A DNA stretch of 64,000 nucleotides from contig NZ_QUOQ01000003.1 in the NCBI RefSeq assembly GCF_003704105.1, positions 372,001 to 436,000 on the forward strand. Direction: 5' to 3'. Positions 35,478 to 44,614 of the stretch are shown here, in pieces (the first letter of the stretch is position 1; each line of letters begins with the position of its first letter). The notes below the pieces were generated by a model. The model worked only from the letters and a program-made list of their open reading frames with translations. It did no database searches and had not been told where the DNA came from. Position numbers and translations under genes: made by a program. This DNA is from Brevundimonas lutea. GTDB lineage: Bacteria > Pseudomonadota > Alphaproteobacteria > Caulobacterales > Caulobacteraceae.

Positions 35478-37688
35478 ATGCGCCTGTTCGCCACCACATC
35501 CCTCCTCGCCCTGACCCTCGCCGTCCCGGCGATGGCCGCCGAGGACAACGACCAGCCGACTCGCCTGGACGAGATCACCGTGGTCGCGACCCGCGAGCCC
35601 ATCCGCGTCGATCAGGCCCCCGCTACCGTCACCGTCTTCACCGCCGAAAGCATCGAGGCGCTGCTGGCCACGGACATCAAGGATCTGATTCGGTTCGAGC
35701 CGGGTGTCAGCGTGGTCAGCCAGCCGGCCCGCTTCGGCGCGGCCTTGGGCACAACCGGCCGGGCGGGCAACGCCGGCTTCACCATCCGGGGCCTCGGCGG
35801 CGATCGTGTCCTGATGGTCGTCGATGGCGTCCGCGTCCCCGACGGTTATGTGTTCGGCGCCCAGAGCGTCGGCCGCGGCGGCTATTCCGATCTCGACCTG
35901 ATGGAGCGGGTCGAGATCCTGCGCGGCCCCGCTTCAGCCCTCTACGGCTCGGACGGCGTCGCCGGCGCGGTCAGCTTCACCACCCGCGATCCCGAGGGCC
36001 TGATCCGCCCCGATCGCGACATCGGCGCCCGAGCCCGTGTCGCCTACGGCTCGGCGGACCAGAGCTGGGCCGAGAGCCTTGCCGTCGCCGGCCGCGCCGG
36101 CTCACTCTCGGGTCTGCTGTCCTACACCCGCCGCGACGCTCAGGAGACCGAAACGCAAGGGACCGTCGGCGGCGAGGGTTCGTCCCGCACCGAGGCCAAC
36201 CCTCAGGACCTCGTCTCCAACGCCATCCTCGGCAAGCTGGTATGGCAGGTCGCGCCCCAACACCGCCTGCGCCTGACCTATGACCACTACGACATGACGG
36301 TGGATGCCGACGTCCTGTCCGGTCGCGTCCCCGCCGCCCCGCCCTTCTCGCCCAACGCCGTGCTGGAGCTGCTGGCCACCGACGAGACCGAGCGCGACCG
36401 GGTCTCGCTGGACTGGCGCGTCGACGACGCGTTCGGCCTCGATCGCGGACAGGCCACGGTCTACTGGCAGGACGCCACGACCCGCCAGTTCACCTTCGAG
36501 GACCGCGACCCGGCGGTCGACCGCACCCGGCTGAACACCTTCGACAACCGGGTCTGGGGTGTCGCCGCCGACGCCTTGAAGACGTTCGCCTTCGGCGGCG
36601 TCGATCACCGCGTCACCTTCGGCGGCGACTGGTCCGAGACGCGCCAGGAGGGCCTGCGCGACGGCACGGTGCCTCCCACCAACGAGACCTTCCCGATCCG
36701 CGCCTTCCCCAACACGGACTATCGCCTGTCCGGCTTGTTCATCCAGGACGACATCCGCCTGATGGACGGCGCTCTCAGCCTCATCCCGGCCCTGCGCCTC
36801 GACGCCTATGAACTGACGCCCGAGGTCGACCCCCTCTATCCGGACAGCAATGTCGCCGGTCAGAGCGACGAGCGCGTCTCGCCCAAGCTGGGCGCGGTCT
36901 TTTGGGCCGACGACCATTTCGGTCTGTTCGGCAATGTCGGCGCCGGCTTCAAGGCCCCCACCCCGTCCCAGGTGAACAACTTCTTCTCCAACCCGGCCTT
37001 CGGCTACACCTCCCTGCCCAATCCCGACCTCGGCCCCGAGACCAGCGTCAGCGCCGAGATCGGCATGCGTTTCCGGGACCTCGACATCCTCGGCGGCCTG
37101 TTCAGCCTTCAGGTCGCGGCCTTCAAGGCCGACTATGAGGACTTCATCAGCCAGGAGGTCGTGTCGGGTTCGTTCACGCCCCAGGACCCGGCTGTCTATC
37201 AGTTCGTCAATCTGGCCGAGGTCGAGACTCACGGCATCGAGGCCCGCGGCCGCCTGCTGTGGGACAATGGCTTCAGCGCCGACTTTTCCGCCTCATACGC
37301 CAAGGGGCGTCAGAGCCGCCCCGAGTTGACCGCCGACCTGCCCAGCGTCGATCCGATCAAGCTGGTCGGCGGCCTGGCCTATGACGACCCCGCCGGGCGC
37401 TTCGGCGGTCAGGCCATCGTCACCTGGTCGGACGAAAAGGACGGCGATCTGCGCGCCCTGGGCTGCGGGACCACCTGCTTTACCGGCGAGGCCTTCACCC
37501 TGCTGGACGTCACCGCCTACTGGAACGTCACCGATCTGGTCACCGCCCGCGTCGGCGTCTTCAACCTCACCGACGAGACCTACAGCTGGTGGAGCGACAT
37601 CGCCGGCGTCTCCGCGACCTCCGCCATCACCGACGCCTTCACCCAGCCCGGCCGCAACGTCTCGGTCTCCCTGAGCTTGCGCTACTGA
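35478..37688 (+). CDS. TonB-dependent outer-membrane receptor, haem-type
   Basis: A 736-residue receptor starting MRLFATTSLLALTLAVPAMAAED, with a clear signal peptide. The TonB box region is TRLDEITVVATREPIRV. The plug domain reads FTIRGLGGDRVLMVVDGVRVPD and VEILRGPASALYGSDGVAGAV. The barrel ends in GRNVSVSLSLRY, with a C-terminal aromatic. The plug and overall length resemble haem or haemoprotein receptors (HmuR/HemR type). An NPNL-type motif, NPDLGPETSVSAEIG, is also present. The upstream region holds TGCG-N7-CGCA (35427-35441), a weak candidate iron-responsive site. A DUF6607 gene follows 44 bases downstream. Confidence 0.9.
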   Translation: MRLFATTSLLALTLAVPAMAAEDNDQPTRLDEITVVATREPIRVDQAPATVTVFTAESIEALLATDIKDLIRFEPGVSVVSQPARFGAALGTTGRAGNAGFTIRGLGGDRVLMVVDGVRVPDGYVFGAQSVGRGGYSDLDLMERVEILRGPASALYGSDGVAGAVSFTTRDPEGLIRPDRDIGARARVAYGSADQSWAESLAVAGRAGSLSGLLSYTRRDAQETETQGTVGGEGSSRTEANPQDLVSNAILGKLVWQVAPQHRLRLTYDHYDMTVDADVLSGRVPAAPPFSPNAVLELLATDETERDRVSLDWRVDDAFGLDRGQATVYWQDATTRQFTFEDRDPAVDRTRLNTFDNRVWGVAADALKTFAFGGVDHRVTFGGDWSETRQEGLRDGTVPPTNETFPIRAFPNTDYRLSGLFIQDDIRLMDGALSLIPALRLDAYELTPEVDPLYPDSNVAGQSDERVSPKLGAVFWADDHFGLFGNVGAGFKAPTPSQVNNFFSNPAFGYTSLPNPDLGPETSVSAEIGMRFRDLDILGGLFSLQVAAFKADYEDFISQEVVSGSFTPQDPAVYQFVNLAEVETHGIEARGRLLWDNGFSADFSASYAKGRQSRPELTADLPSVDPIKLVGGLAYDDPAGRFGGQAIVTWSDEKDGDLRALGCGTTCFTGEAFTLLDVTAYWNVTDLVTARVGVFNLTDETYSWWSDIAGVSATSAITDAFTQPGRNVSVSLSLRY

Positions 37689-37732
37689 CCCAATTGATGA
37701 GAATGAGAATGACTGACTGGAGGGAATCCATC

Positions 37733-38725
37733 ATGCGCCCCGCGACCTCGCTCGCCGCCCTGCTCGCCGCCGCCGTCACGCTCGGCGTCGCCCCCGCCGC
37801 CTCGGCTCGAGCCACCCAGCCGACCTCGGCCGAGGCGCCTCAGACCGCTCGTGAGCGGGATCGCACCGCCATCCTGGCCCAAGCCGGCGACTACCGCGTC
37901 CGTTTCGACATGCGCGAGACCACCAGCTTCCGCGACGGCTATGAGCCGCTGGAGCCCAAGACCTCGGGCGGCCACGAGATCGTGCGCGTCATTGAGGACA
38001 CGCCCGACCGCATCGTCCTGCAGCACATCCTGGTCATGGAGCACGGCGGCCAGACCCATGTGATCAAGCATTGGCGCCAGGACTGGGTCTATCAGCCCGA
38101 AACGGTCCTGACCTACGCCGGCCCGGACGAATGGGTCCTGACCCCGGTGTCCGAGGCCGATCGCACGGGCGCCTGGTCCCAGACCGTCTGGCAGACCGAC
38201 GACTCGCCCCGCTACGGCGGCGTCGGCCGCTGGACCTACGACAATGGCGTGACCGAATGGGTGTCCGACGCCACCTGGCGCCCCCTCGCCCGCCGCGACG
38301 CCACCCGCAACCCGATCTATGACCGCTATCTCGGCACCAACCGCCACGCCCTGACCCCGGCCGGCTGGGTCCACCTGCAGGACAATATGAAGATGGCCGC
38401 CGCCGAGGGCTCCGAGGGCGAGCCCGTCGTCGTGGTCCACGAGGACGTGGTCAACACCTACGCCCGTTTCGACGGCTACGATCCCGCTCCCGGCGACGCC
38501 TACTGGGCCGCCACCGCCGACTACTGGGCCGCCGTGCGGGCCGCCTGGGACGCCGCCATCGAGCGCGGAAACGGCGTCCGCATCGAGGAAGAGGCCAATT
38601 ACGGCTCCGTCGTCAGCGAACGCCTGATGACCTGGGCCGACGAAATTCAGTCCGGCGACTTGGAACAGGCCACGGCTATCCAGCAGGCTGACGCCCTGAT
38701 CCAGAGCGCGACTTCGCAGCCGTGA
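37733..38725 (+). CDS. DUF6607 exported protein, partner of the TonB receptor
   Basis: A 330-residue protein. The start is set by GGAGGG at 37719-37724, eight bases upstream. It has a signal peptide (MRPATSLAALLAAAVTLGV to ASARA). The body has the DUF6607 hallmarks HVIKHWRQDWVYQPE, WSQTVWQTDDSPRYGGVGRW, NRHALTPAGWVHLQDNMK and a Trp-rich helix (YWAATADYWAAVRAAWDAAI). Members commonly sit next to TonB-dependent receptors, but no function is established. Transcribed with the receptor. The intervening gap contains GAGAATGAGAATGA, a possible iron-responsive half-site. Confidence 0.82.
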   Translation: MRPATSLAALLAAAVTLGVAPAASARATQPTSAEAPQTARERDRTAILAQAGDYRVRFDMRETTSFRDGYEPLEPKTSGGHEIVRVIEDTPDRIVLQHILVMEHGGQTHVIKHWRQDWVYQPETVLTYAGPDEWVLTPVSEADRTGAWSQTVWQTDDSPRYGGVGRWTYDNGVTEWVSDATWRPLARRDATRNPIYDRYLGTNRHALTPAGWVHLQDNMKMAAAEGSEGEPVVVVHEDVVNTYARFDGYDPAPGDAYWAATADYWAAVRAAWDAAIERGNGVRIEEEANYGSVVSERLMTWADEIQSGDLEQATAIQQADALIQSATSQP

Positions 38726-38756
38726 CGGTGATTGGCGTGGGAGGCCGCCCGGCCTT

Positions 38757-39008
38757 CTACGCCTGGCCGGCCATATAGTCGTAGATGTTCGCCTTGCCGG
38801 TGACGGTGATGGCGATACGGTCCTCGCGGATCTCGATCTCGCCGCGCGCCACCGGGTGGTTGTTGGCCAGGATCCAGACCTCGTCGTTTTCGTGGGCATC
38901 CAGCGGGATCACCGCTCCCCGGCCCATGCGCAACAGCTGCTGCATGGGCAGGACCGAGCGGCCCAGCACCACGGAAATCTCGACTTCGACGGATTCGACC
39001 TGAGACAC
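38757..39008 (-). CDS. FliN-like flagellar switch (SpoA domain) protein
   Basis: An 83-residue protein consisting only of a SpoA/FliN C-terminal domain: [23 protein letters not shown], then [20 protein letters not shown] and [18 protein letters not shown]. FliN forms the lower rim of the flagellar motor C-ring; related SpoA proteins occur in type III secretion. It is shorter than typical FliN (about 110-140 residues) because the N-terminal region is missing. No other flagellar gene is near. It may be the genuine FliN at a separate locus or a paralogue. Confidence 0.85.
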   Translation of the reverse strand: MSQVESVEVEISVVLGRSVLPMQQLLRMGRGAVIPLDAHENDEVWILANNHPVARGEIEIREDRIAITVTGKANIYDYMAGQA

Positions 39009-39073
39009 TCAACAACCCAATCGGCATGGGCCGTCTTCCCCGAGACGCCCCTGAGGCCCACATTGCGGCCGTC

Positions 39074-39766
39074 ATGCTTGCCGAGCCGTTAAACCTTAGC
39101 CGTTTGATCCCCGACGACGGCCGCCCGGTCGAGTGGGTTACGGCCCCCGCCCCCGTGCCCTATCCCGAGGCTGTCGCCGAGATGGAGGCGCGCGTCGCCG
39201 CCATCGCGGCGGGCGAGGCCGGCGAGCGGGTCTGGCTGATCGAGCACCCGCCGCTCTACACGGCCGGCGTCTCGGCGCGTCCGACCGACCTGATCGCGCC
39301 GGACCGCTTTCCCGTGTTCCAGACCGGGCGCGGCGGCCAGTTCACCTATCACGGCCCCGGCCAGCGGGTGGCCTATGTCATGCTGGACCTCAACCGCCGG
39401 GGCCGCGACGTCCGCGCCTATGTCCGGGGCCTGGAACAGTGGATCATCGGCGCCCTGGGCCGCTTCGGCGTCGAGGCCGATGTCCGCGACGGCCGCGTCG
39501 GCGTCTGGGTCGAACGCAAAGGCCCCGGCTGGTCGCGCGAGGACAAGATCGCCGCCATCGGCGTTAAGGTGCGCCGCTGGACCACCTTCCACGGCATCAG
39601 CCTGAACGTCGAACCGGACCTCGACCACTTCGGCGGCATCGTCCCTTGCGGCATCCGCGAGCACGGCGTCACCAGCCTGGTCGACCTCGGCGTCCTCGCC
39701 ACCCTGGACGAGGCCGACGCGGCCCTGAAGGCCAGCTTCATCGAGGTGTTCGGGCCGGTGGTCTGA
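39074..39766 (+). CDS. lipB: Octanoyl-[ACP]:protein octanoyltransferase
   Basis: Transfers octanoate from ACP to lipoyl domains, the first step of lipoate biosynthesis. The 230-residue protein starts [18 protein letters not shown]; the frame is open upstream, but the ATG at 39074 matches the family start better. Motifs are [36 protein letters not shown], the catalytic lysine region [18 protein letters not shown], and the catalytic cysteine in [15 protein letters not shown]. Divergent from the FliN-like gene. No lipA nearby. Confidence 0.95.
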   Translation: MLAEPLNLSRLIPDDGRPVEWVTAPAPVPYPEAVAEMEARVAAIAAGEAGERVWLIEHPPLYTAGVSARPTDLIAPDRFPVFQTGRGGQFTYHGPGQRVAYVMLDLNRRGRDVRAYVRGLEQWIIGALGRFGVEADVRDGRVGVWVERKGPGWSREDKIAAIGVKVRRWTTFHGISLNVEPDLDHFGGIVPCGIREHGVTSLVDLGVLATLDEADAALKASFIEVFGPVV

Positions 39767-39801
39767 CGGCTTCCAGGCTCGGGAATGTGGCTGGGCCATG
39801 C

Positions 39802-39991
39802 GTTCACCACAACGAACACAACGGGATCACAGCGGACACAACGGGACCGCCGGTGACCAAGGCTGGAGTTGAATCCACCCTTTCGAGGCCTTTGGCCTCA
39901 ATCCAGGACGTCACAGACAACCCCGAACCCGCCACGGCTTCTCGGTGAGCGTCGTGTCCGTCGTGACTTCGCTGTGTTCGTTGTGATGAAC
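39802..39991. repeat. Nested-palindrome intergenic element, copy A
   Basis: Two inverted arms of about 40-45 bases (39802-39846 and 39952-39991) bound a 190-base element. The left arm starts GTTCACCACAACGAACACA and the reverse complement of the right starts GTTCATCACAACGAACACA, and both continue with CACAACGG-like units every 9-10 bases. Inside is a smaller hairpin, GAGGCC-TTT-GGCCTC (39885-39899). A second member of the family lies at 51324-51545. No gene or target-site duplication seen. It fills the gap between lipB and the M48 protease gene. Confidence 0.85.
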
Positions 39992-40016
39992 CCCCTCGCC
40001 GGAACCGACGACGATG

Positions 40017-41045
40017 TCAGCTCGTCGGCACCGCCGTCTCATAGGCCGGCTCGACGGCAGCCGACGGCGGCGTCCACTTTCCCGGATCGCGGCCGCCGCC
40101 GAATTCGACCAACGCCTTGACCCGCTTCTCGATCGACGGGTGGGTGGCGAACAGGCCTTCCAGCCCCCGCCCGTCCGGCTGGTTGTCCAGGAACATGGCC
40201 TGCAGTTCGTCCGGCGCCCGCACCGACGACCGACCCTCGATCTTCCTCAGCGCCGAGATCATCGAATCCGGGTTCTTGGTCAACTCGACCGCCCCGGCGT
40301 CGGCCACATACTCGCGCGTCCGCGACAGCATCATGCGGATGACGATGGCCAGGGCGAACCCGATCACCGCAAAGGCGATGCCGATCAGGATCAGCGGCCC
40401 GGCGTTGGTGTTCTTCGAGCCCCGCCCCCGCCCCGCATAGAACAGCCCGCGAAACACCAGCTCGGCGATCACGCTGATGATGCCGGCGAAGATCGCCGCG
40501 ATCACCATGGTGCGCACGTCCTTGTTGATGACGTGGGTCAGCTCGTGAGCCAGCACCGCCTCGATCTCGTCGGGCGTCAGGGTGTTGAGCAAGCCCCGCG
40601 TCACGCTGACGCTGTAACGCCCCGCATGCAGGCCCGAGGCATAGGCGTTCAGCCCGTCCGTCTCGATGATCCTCAGCGTCGGCGTGGTCAGGCCGCGCGA
40701 GATCGAGAGGTTCTCCAGCATGTTGTAGAGCTCGGGCTCGCTCTTTCGATCCACCTTCCGCGCGCCGGTGAAGGCGTCGATCATCGCCTGGTGGCCCAGA
40801 TAGGCGATCACGAACCAGACGGCCGCGATCACCGCCGCCAGCGGCGCGGTGTATCCCAGCCACGACGCCGCCAGCGCCATGTCGGCGCCCAGGCCCTGGC
40901 CCGTTCCTTCGTACCAGCCCAGGCCCAGCAGGATCAGCTGGACGCCATACAGCATCGCGACCAGCAGCACGGGAAACCCGGCCAGCAGCAGGATCGACCG
41001 GGTGTTGTTGGCCCAGATGTGGGTCGAAAGGCCGACGGCGCGCAC
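40017..41045 (-). CDS. M48-family membrane zinc metalloprotease (HtpX-like)
   Basis: A 342-residue protein starting at GTG (MRAVGLSTHIWANNTRS). Two N-terminal transmembrane segments (about 17-40 and 60-83) precede the zinc motif VLAHELTHVINKD, which faces the cytoplasm in HtpX-like proteases. Two more hydrophobic segments follow (about 176-198 and 212-232). The third ligand is in SRTREYVADAGAVEL. Role in membrane protein quality control is the family expectation. LemA is encoded 32 bases upstream in the same direction, a pairing seen in many bacteria. Confidence 0.9.
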   Translation of the reverse strand: MRAVGLSTHIWANNTRSILLLAGFPVLLVAMLYGVQLILLGLGWYEGTGQGLGADMALAASWLGYTAPLAAVIAAVWFVIAYLGHQAMIDAFTGARKVDRKSEPELYNMLENLSISRGLTTPTLRIIETDGLNAYASGLHAGRYSVSVTRGLLNTLTPDEIEAVLAHELTHVINKDVRTMVIAAIFAGIISVIAELVFRGLFYAGRGRGSKNTNAGPLILIGIAFAVIGFALAIVIRMMLSRTREYVADAGAVELTKNPDSMISALRKIEGRSSVRAPDELQAMFLDNQPDGRGLEGLFATHPSIEKRVKALVEFGGGRDPGKWTPPSAAVEPAYETAVPTS

Positions 41046-41077
41046 GGCTCAGCCTCCCTCGCGCCCGAACCGGCCGA

Positions 41078-41647
41078 TCAGAACTTCACCGACGGCGGCG
41101 CGGCGTTCATGGCGGCGCGATCGCCCTCGCCTACGTCGAAGAACTCGCGGTTCGAGCCGAAGCCGAACAGACCGGCGACCGCCACGGTCGGGAATTGCTG
41201 ACGCGCGGCGTTGAACTCGGCGATGGCGTTGTTGAAGAAGCGGCGCGCGGCGGCCAGCTTGTTCTCGATGTCCGAGATCTCGCGCTGCAGCTCCAGGAAG
41301 TTGGTGTTGGCCTTCAGGTCCGGATAGGCCTCGGCCACGGCGAACAGCCGGCCCAGCGCCGCCGTCAGCATGTTCTCGGAATGCACCTTGTCCTGCACCG
41401 AGGTGGCGCCGGCGGCGGCGGCCCGCGCCTGGGTCACGGAATCCAGCGTCTGGCGCTCATGGCCCGCATAGCCCTTCACCGTCTCTACCAGATTGGGGAT
41501 CAGGTCGCGCCGCTGGGTCAGCTGCACGTCGATGTCGGCGAACGACTGATCCGCCTTCTGCGACAGCGCCACCAGCCGGTTGTAGGCCCCGACGATGATG
41601 AACAGCAGCACGACGACGATGACGCCGATGACGATCAGGGTAATCAT
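41078..41647 (-). CDS. lemA: LemA family protein
   Basis: A 189-residue protein. I take the start at 41647 because GGAGG lies 5 bases upstream. An N-terminal transmembrane segment (TLIVIGVIVVVLLFIIVG) is followed by a helical domain with the LemA signature YNRLVALSQKADQSFADIDVQLTQRRDLIPNLVETVKGYAGHE, here split by me at positions 23-66. The later FNNAIAEFNAARQQFPT is also typical. Function of LemA in most bacteria is unclear. It is cotranscribed with the M48 protease, suggesting a joint membrane role. Confidence 0.92.
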   Translation of the reverse strand: MITLIVIGVIVVVLLFIIVGAYNRLVALSQKADQSFADIDVQLTQRRDLIPNLVETVKGYAGHERQTLDSVTQARAAAAGATSVQDKVHSENMLTAALGRLFAVAEAYPDLKANTNFLELQREISDIENKLAAARRFFNNAIAEFNAARQQFPTVAVAGLFGFGSNREFFDVGEGDRAAMNAAPPSVKF

Positions 41648-41735
41648 CGAAACCTCCAGCCCCGGGCCGATGCGGCCCTCCATGCCCTCACTATCGCGCG
41701 ACCGCCGCCGTCACGCCAATGACAAAGGCGCAATC

Positions 41736-42131
41736 TCAGCCGCGCAACTCGATCCCGTTGCCGTCGGGGTCGCGCAGCGTGATGGTCGCCGCCTCGCCCC
41801 CCGCGCCATATCGGCTGTCGGGCGGATCATAGGCCACGCCATGGGCGTCCAGATGCGCCATCACCCGCTCCGGGTCATAGTCGGCCAGCCTGAGGCAGAC
41901 ATGATCCAGGTTGCGCCCCTCCTCGCCCGGCCCGGCCCCGCCTCTCGCGCCCAGCTTGCCGTCAAGGGTCACCAGATCGATCAGGCTGTCGCCGGCCCTC
42001 AGATGGATCAGCCCGATGGCCTCGTTCCGCCGCTCGACCGGGCAACCCAGGACACCATTGTAGAAGGCGATCGAGGCCTCGGCGTCGCGGACCCTCAGCA
42101 CCACATGGTCGATGCCGGTCACGGTGATCAT
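41736..42131 (-). CDS. VOC/glyoxalase superfamily protein
   Basis: A 131-residue protein with the paired beta-alpha-beta-beta-beta fold of the VOC superfamily. It starts MITVTGIDHVVLRVRDAEASIAFY; the first metal-ligand histidine is in GIDHVVL, the second in LDHVCLRL, and the final glutamate in PDGNGIELRG. The RLADYDPERVMAHLDAHGV segment is common to glyoxalase I-like dioxygenases. Substrate unknown. Confidence 0.87.
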   Translation of the reverse strand: MITVTGIDHVVLRVRDAEASIAFYNGVLGCPVERRNEAIGLIHLRAGDSLIDLVTLDGKLGARGGAGPGEEGRNLDHVCLRLADYDPERVMAHLDAHGVAYDPPDSRYGAGGEAATITLRDPDGNGIELRG

Positions 42132-42208
42132 GACGTTCTCCCTTTGATCCGCCCCGCGCCTAGGATAGGTCTGGCCGCATGACGCCGCCAGCCGCGACCG
42201 CCGCCTAG

Positions 42209-42940
42209 ATGGAGTTCGAGGACGAAGCCTTCGTGCTGGGCGCGCGCGGCCATGGCGACACCGGCGTCATCGTCGAGCTGCTGACCCAGGCGCACGGCCG
42301 CCGCACTGCCTATGTCGCCGGCGGGGCGTCTCGGCGCATGAAGCCCTTCCTCCAGCCCGGCGCCCAGGTCACGGCCCAGGTCCGCGCCCGCACCACCGAT
42401 CACCTCGGCTCGGCCCGGCTGGAGCCGATGGGCGAGGGCCCCAGCGCCCTGTTCGACGACCCCCTGGCCCTCACCGGCCTGGCCGCCGCCGCCGCCGTGG
42501 CGCAAGGCGCCCTCCCCGAACGAGAGGCCCACGCCGGCGCCTACCTGGCCTTCGAGGCCCTGATGGGCGCCTTCTCCATCCCCGCCATCTGGCCGGCGGT
42601 CTTCGTCCGCTTCGAGGCGGGCCTGCTCGAGGACCTGGGCTTCGGCCTGGACCTCAGCCGCTGCGCCGTCTCGGGCGACACCGACGATCTCACCTGGGTC
42701 AGCCCCCGCACCGGCCGCGCCGTCTCGGCGGGCGCCGGGGCCCCCTATGCGGACAAGCTGCTGGCCCTTCCCCCGTTCATGCTCGGCGCCCAGGCGGGTC
42801 TGACCGAGGGCGACGTCGGCCGAGGCCTGGACCTGACCGGCCATTTCCTTGAGCGAAATGTCTTCCACCCCCAGGACAGGCCCCTGCCCGCCGCCCGCGT
42901 CTGGTTGATCGACAAGCTACGCGACGCGGCGCGACTCTAA
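42209..42940 (+). CDS. recO: DNA repair protein RecO
   Basis: A 243-residue protein that, by family knowledge, helps load RecA at gaps with RecR. The N-terminal OB-fold domain reads MEFEDEAFVLGARGHGDTGVIVELLT and HGRRTAYVAGGASRRMKPFLQPG. The remainder is helical, containing FVRFEAGLLEDLGFGLDLSRC. The four-cysteine zinc knuckle of some RecO proteins is absent; only one cysteine is present at that site. It starts at ATG 42209. The neighbouring VOC gene is divergent. Confidence 0.92.
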   Translation: MEFEDEAFVLGARGHGDTGVIVELLTQAHGRRTAYVAGGASRRMKPFLQPGAQVTAQVRARTTDHLGSARLEPMGEGPSALFDDPLALTGLAAAAAVAQGALPEREAHAGAYLAFEALMGAFSIPAIWPAVFVRFEAGLLEDLGFGLDLSRCAVSGDTDDLTWVSPRTGRAVSAGAGAPYADKLLALPPFMLGAQAGLTEGDVGRGLDLTGHFLERNVFHPQDRPLPAARVWLIDKLRDAARL

Positions 42941-43004
42941 CGCTCGCGCACCGCACTCCCGAATCCTGTAGCGTCCGGCGGCGTACGCTTCTGTTCAGGC
43001 CTTC

Positions 43005-44594
43005 ATGACCCACGCCTTTCTCGACTCCGATCCGGACGCGACGGTGCTTCCGTTCGCCGACACCGACGCCGCGGTCGACCTCGACACCTTCTTCGAGGTG
43101 TCGCTGGACCTGCTGATCATCCGCGAACTGGACGGCCGCGTGGCCAAGGTCAGCCGGTCGTGGACGACGGTGATGGGCTACGCGCCCGAGGAACTGGTCG
43201 GCCGCCCCCTGCTGCGTCTGGTCCATCCCGACGACATGCCGGGCACCCTCAGGAGCCGCGTCGAGGTCGAGAACCGCCGCCCGGACGACCCCGTGCTCGG
43301 CTACATCAACCGCTATCGCCACAAGGACGGCTCCTACCGCACACTGGAATGGCGCGCGCATCGGCATGGCGACCGCATCTACGCCGTGGCCCGCGACGTC
43401 ACTGACCGGGTCGCCGCAGAGCGGGCCCTGATCCAGGCCAAGGCCGACGCCGAGGCCGCGAGCCGCGCCAAGTCGGACTTCCTGGCCAATATGAGCCACG
43501 AGATCCGCACGCCCCTGAACGGCGTCATCGGCATCGTCGACGCTCTGGCGCGCACGGCGCTCAGCCCCGAGCAGGCCGAGATGGTCGGGCTGATCCGCGA
43601 TTCCGGCGTCACCCTTGAACGGCTGGTCTCCGACATCCTCGACGTCTCCAAGATCGAGGCCGGCGAACTTGCGCTCGAGATCCGTCCCTTCGACCTGGAC
43701 GCCGCGCTCGGCCCCGTCGTCGACCTCATGCGCGCCCGGGCCGAGGACAAGGGGCTGCGCTTCCGCGTCGAACGCGACCCCGACGCGCGGGGCCTGTTCC
43801 AGGGCGACAGCACCCGCATCCGCCAGGTCGTCGGCAACCTGCTGTCCAACGCGGTCAAGTTCACCGAGACCGGCGGCGTCACCGTCCGCATCGGTCTGGT
43901 CGAGATCGGCGACGAGCCGCCGACCCTCCGCCTGGAGATCCAGGACACCGGCGTGGGGTTCAAGGCCGGCGACGCCGAACGCCTGTTCGATCGCTTCAGC
44001 CAGGCCGACGGCACCATCACCCGTCGCTTCGGCGGCACCGGCCTGGGCCTGTCCATCTGCCGCTCCCTGACCGAGATGATGGGGGGCGAGATCTGGGCCG
44101 CCTCCATGCCGGGCGCTGGCAGCCGCTTCACCGTTGTCCTGCCCCTGCCCCGCGCCGAGGACCTGGACGCCTATGACGCCCGCGACACCCGCCGTCCGGA
44201 CGCCCCCGCCGCCGAACCCCGCGCCCTGCGCGTGCTCCTGGCCGAGGACCACCCCACCAATCAGCGCGTGGTCCAGCTTATCCTCGCCAGCCAGGGCGTC
44301 GAGGTGGTCACCGTGGCCGACGGCGCCCAGGCTCTGGAGGCCTTCCAGACCGACACATTCGACCTCGTCCTGATGGACATGCAGATGCCGGTGATGGATG
44401 GCCTCGCCGCCACCCGCGCCATCCGCGAGCACGAACGCACCTCGGGCCGCGCGCCAACCCCCCTGATCATGCTTAGCGCCAACGCCATGGCCGAACACCG
44501 CGACGACGCCCTCGCCGCCGGCGCCGACCTCCACGTCCCCAAACCCATCACCGCCGCCAGCCTGCTGGAAGGCATCGAACAGGCGCTGGGGTGA
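43005..44594 (+). CDS. Hybrid histidine kinase (PAS-HisKA-HATPase-REC)
   Basis: A 529-residue soluble kinase with no membrane segment. A PAS domain (about 25-140; TVMGYAPEELVGRPLLRLVHPDD) precedes the dimerisation helix, with the phosphorylatable His165 in NMSHEIRTPLNG. The ATPase domain has QVVGNLLSNAVKFTETG (N box), DTGVGFKAGDAERLFDRF (G1) and GTGLGLSICRSL (G2). The C-terminal receiver (about 410-529) has its acceptor Asp458 in LVLMDMQMPVMDG, with KP at the expected position near the end. A cytoplasmic signal is expected. The partner response regulator is not in the window. Confidence 0.95.
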   Translation: MTHAFLDSDPDATVLPFADTDAAVDLDTFFEVSLDLLIIRELDGRVAKVSRSWTTVMGYAPEELVGRPLLRLVHPDDMPGTLRSRVEVENRRPDDPVLGYINRYRHKDGSYRTLEWRAHRHGDRIYAVARDVTDRVAAERALIQAKADAEAASRAKSDFLANMSHEIRTPLNGVIGIVDALARTALSPEQAEMVGLIRDSGVTLERLVSDILDVSKIEAGELALEIRPFDLDAALGPVVDLMRARAEDKGLRFRVERDPDARGLFQGDSTRIRQVVGNLLSNAVKFTETGGVTVRIGLVEIGDEPPTLRLEIQDTGVGFKAGDAERLFDRFSQADGTITRRFGGTGLGLSICRSLTEMMGGEIWAASMPGAGSRFTVVLPLPRAEDLDAYDARDTRRPDAPAAEPRALRVLLAEDHPTNQRVVQLILASQGVEVVTVADGAQALEAFQTDTFDLVLMDMQMPVMDGLAATRAIREHERTSGRAPTPLIMLSANAMAEHRDDALAAGADLHVPKPITAASLLEGIEQALG

Positions 44595-44614
44595 GAGGAC
44601 AAATTGGCCACCTT

